A model generated the notes under the pieces. It did not search any database. It was not told the DNA's origin and worked only from the letters and a program-made list of their open reading frames with translations. From Methanothrix harundinacea 6Ac (lineage in GTDB: Archaea; Halobacteriota; Methanosarcinia; Methanotrichales; Methanotrichaceae): a stretch of DNA of 64,000 nucleotides. Position 1 is the stretch's first letter; each line of letters starts with the position of its first letter. A program made the position numbers and the translations under genes. The DNA lies in contig NC_017527.1 in the NCBI RefSeq assembly GCF_000235565.1, forward strand, positions 2,232,001-2,296,000, given 5' to 3'. Shown here one piece after another: positions 62,803 through 64,000 of the stretch.

Positions 62803-64000
62803 TCACTGGACCGCCCCCTTCACCTCGTCGACGATCTTGCCGAGGAGCCCCTTCTCCTTCTTCTCTCCAGGCTTCTCCTTCCCCCTGGCGCCCTCGGTCC
62901 CTTTGGACTCCCTCTCTCCCTCGCCGAACTCGACCGCCAGCTCCTCCAGCAGCTCCCTCTGCCTCCCGGTGAGGGTGGCGGGGGTCTTGACGTTCACCCG
63001 GACGTGCATGTCGCCGGTCCCGCCGAAGCCGTGGAGGCGGGGGATCCCCTTCCCCTTCAGCCGGAAGACCGAGCCGCTCTGGGTCCCGGGGGGTACCTTT
63101 ATCCTAGCCCGCATCCCGTCGAGGGTCGGCACCTCCAGGTCGGCTCCCAGAGCCGCCTGGGTGATGGAGAGGTCCGCCTCGTAGAGGAGGTCGTCGTCGG
63201 CCCTCTTGAAGAGGGGGTGGGGGCGGACGTTGACGAAGACGTATAAATCGCCGGATTCGCCGCCGGGGTCGGGGCTCGCCTCCCCCTGGCCACCAAGCCT
63301 CAGGTGCTGGCCGGAGTCCACCCCCGCCGGGACCTTGACGTTGATCCTCCTCGTCTTCCGGACCCGCCCCGACCCCCGGCACTCAGAGCAGGGGTCGGAG
63401 ACGGTCTGGCCGCGGCCCCCGCACTTCGGGCAAGTGGAAGAGGTCATCATCTGCCCGAAGGGGGTCTTCTGGACCCTCGTCACCTGGCCAGATCCCTGGC
63501 ACTGGTCACAGGTCTGGGGACTGGTTCCCGGCTTCGCCCCGGTGCCGCCGCAAGTAGAGCAGGCCTCCATCCGGGGAACCTCGATGGAGGTCTCAACGCC
63601 CTTCGCCACCTCCTCCAGGGTCATCTCCAGGTCGTAGCGGAGGTCTCGCCCCCGGGACGGCCCCCGGCGGCCGCCCCTTCCGCCTCCGAAGAACATCTCG
63701 AAGATGGACCCGCCGCCGCCAAACCCCCCGCCGAAGCCGAAGCCCCGGAGGAGGTCCTCGAAGTCCACCCCCCGGAAGAGGTCCTCCTGGGAGTAGCGGC
63801 CGTCGATCCCGGCGTGGCCGAACTGATCGTACTGCCTCCTCTTGTCGGGGTCGGAGAGGACGGCGTAGGCCTCGGAGATCTCCTTGAACCTCTCCTCGGC
63901 GTCGGGCTCCTGGGACCGATCGGGATGGTACTTGAGGGCTAGCTTCCGGTAAGCGCTCTTGATCTCCTTCTGGTCCGTCTCTTTTCCGACCCCGAGGACC
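62803..64000 (-). CDS. dnaJ: Chaperone DnaJ, truncated by the window edge
   Basis: The C-terminal ~399 residues of DnaJ (type I Hsp40), co-chaperone of DnaK. The J domain with HPD ([16 protein letters not shown]) lies at the window end, missing only the first ~10 codons. A Gly/Phe region ([18 protein letters not shown]), four CxxCxGxG zinc motifs ([32 protein letters not shown]) and the C-terminal substrate-binding domains follow. A GTG at 63768 is internal, not the start. Confidence 0.95.
   Translation of the reverse strand, partial: VLGVGKETDQKEIKSAYRKLALKYHPDRSQEPDAEERFKEISEAYAVLSDPDKRRQYDQFGHAGIDGRYSQEDLFRGVDFEDLLRGFGFGGGFGGGGSIFEMFFGGGRGGRRGPSRGRDLRYDLEMTLEEVAKGVETSIEVPRMEACSTCGGTGAKPGTSPQTCDQCQGSGQVTRVQKTPFGQMMTSSTCPKCGGRGQTVSDPCSECRGSGRVRKTRRINVKVPAGVDSGQHLRLGGQGEASPDPGGESGDLYVFVNVRPHPLFKRADDDLLYEADLSITQAALGADLEVPTLDGMRARIKVPPGTQSGSVFRLKGKGIPRLHGFGGTGDMHVRVNVKTPATLTGRQRELLEELAVEFGEGERESKGTEGARGKEKPGEKKEKGLLGKIVDEVKGAVQ

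Overview
The window comes from a GC-rich methanogenic archaeon, most likely a Methanothrix (Methanosaeta)-type member of the Methanosarcinales. The complete mtrEDCBAFGH operon for the sodium-pumping methyl-H4(S)MPT:coenzyme M methyltransferase, the archaeal ether-lipid and mevalonate genes (CarS, HMG-CoA synthase, thiolase, DUF35), PAN, archaeal-type S-adenosylmethionine synthetase, aldolase-type 2-amino-3,7-dideoxy-D-threo-hept-6-ulosonate synthase, bacterial-type gyrase, ferredoxin-disulfide reductase, and many TATA boxes 27-35 bp upstream of start codons (leaderless or nearly leaderless genes) all fit. The genus is an inference; the methanogen assignment is firm.

Layout. 1-6.1 kb: two tandem copies of a two-gene secreted/surface module (a repeat-rich Ala/Gly surface protein followed by a ~296-residue secreted partner). 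6.1-14.2 kb: a duplicated promoter-like element, EngB, MscS channel, NosD-like beta-helix protein (apparent frameshift), PAN, SAM synthetase, DUF5611 protein, enolase. 14.4-18.6 kb: a TIR-NB-ARC-WD40 STAND protein preceded by a DUF488 gene. 18.6-27.6 kb: gyrA/gyrB, the mevalonate entry operon with its own HTH regulator, an intron-containing tRNA-Gly, and CarS. 27.6-32.8 kb: the mtr operon. 32.8-39.1 kb: YkgJ-type cysteine-cluster protein, two exported peptidases, an aminotransferase. 39.1-42.1 kb: an AT-rich KAP P-loop NTPase linked to a nucleotidyltransferase and a cysteine-rich small protein. 42.1-51.5 kb: exported propeller-like protein with a structured leader, BASS-like transporter (apparent frameshift), TRAM protein, ABC transporter with two FtsX permeases, ADH synthase, SIMPL protein, DUF473 and PAC2 proteins. 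51.6-57.0 kb: a redox/metal cluster (glutaredoxin, ferredoxin-thioredoxin-reductase/rubredoxin fusion, CopA, a 51-residue YHS protein, a pyridine-nucleotide disulfide oxidoreductase, nucleoside deaminase). 57.1-60.5 kb: a second very large TIR protein with WD40, ROC-COR and DUF4365 parts. 60.8-64 kb: methyltransferase, PyrF, thiamine-binding-type protein, and DnaJ running off the window edge.

The most unusual content is the pair of giant TIR proteins. One resembles a plant or fungal NLR, with 14 near-identical WD40 blades that vary mainly at a few positions. The other is a five-part fusion (TIR, seven WD40 blades, ROC-COR GTPase, zinc ribbon, DUF4365 nuclease-like domain). Both look like stand-alone immune or cell-death sensors placed between housekeeping genes rather than inside a defence island. 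Other points of note are the duplicated 95-bp promoter-like element before engB with a CGTCA-NN-TGACG palindrome that recurs at the mevalonate regulator, TCAGGAATA repeats bracketing the pan TATA box, and a pseudoknot-like leader at 42.4 kb.
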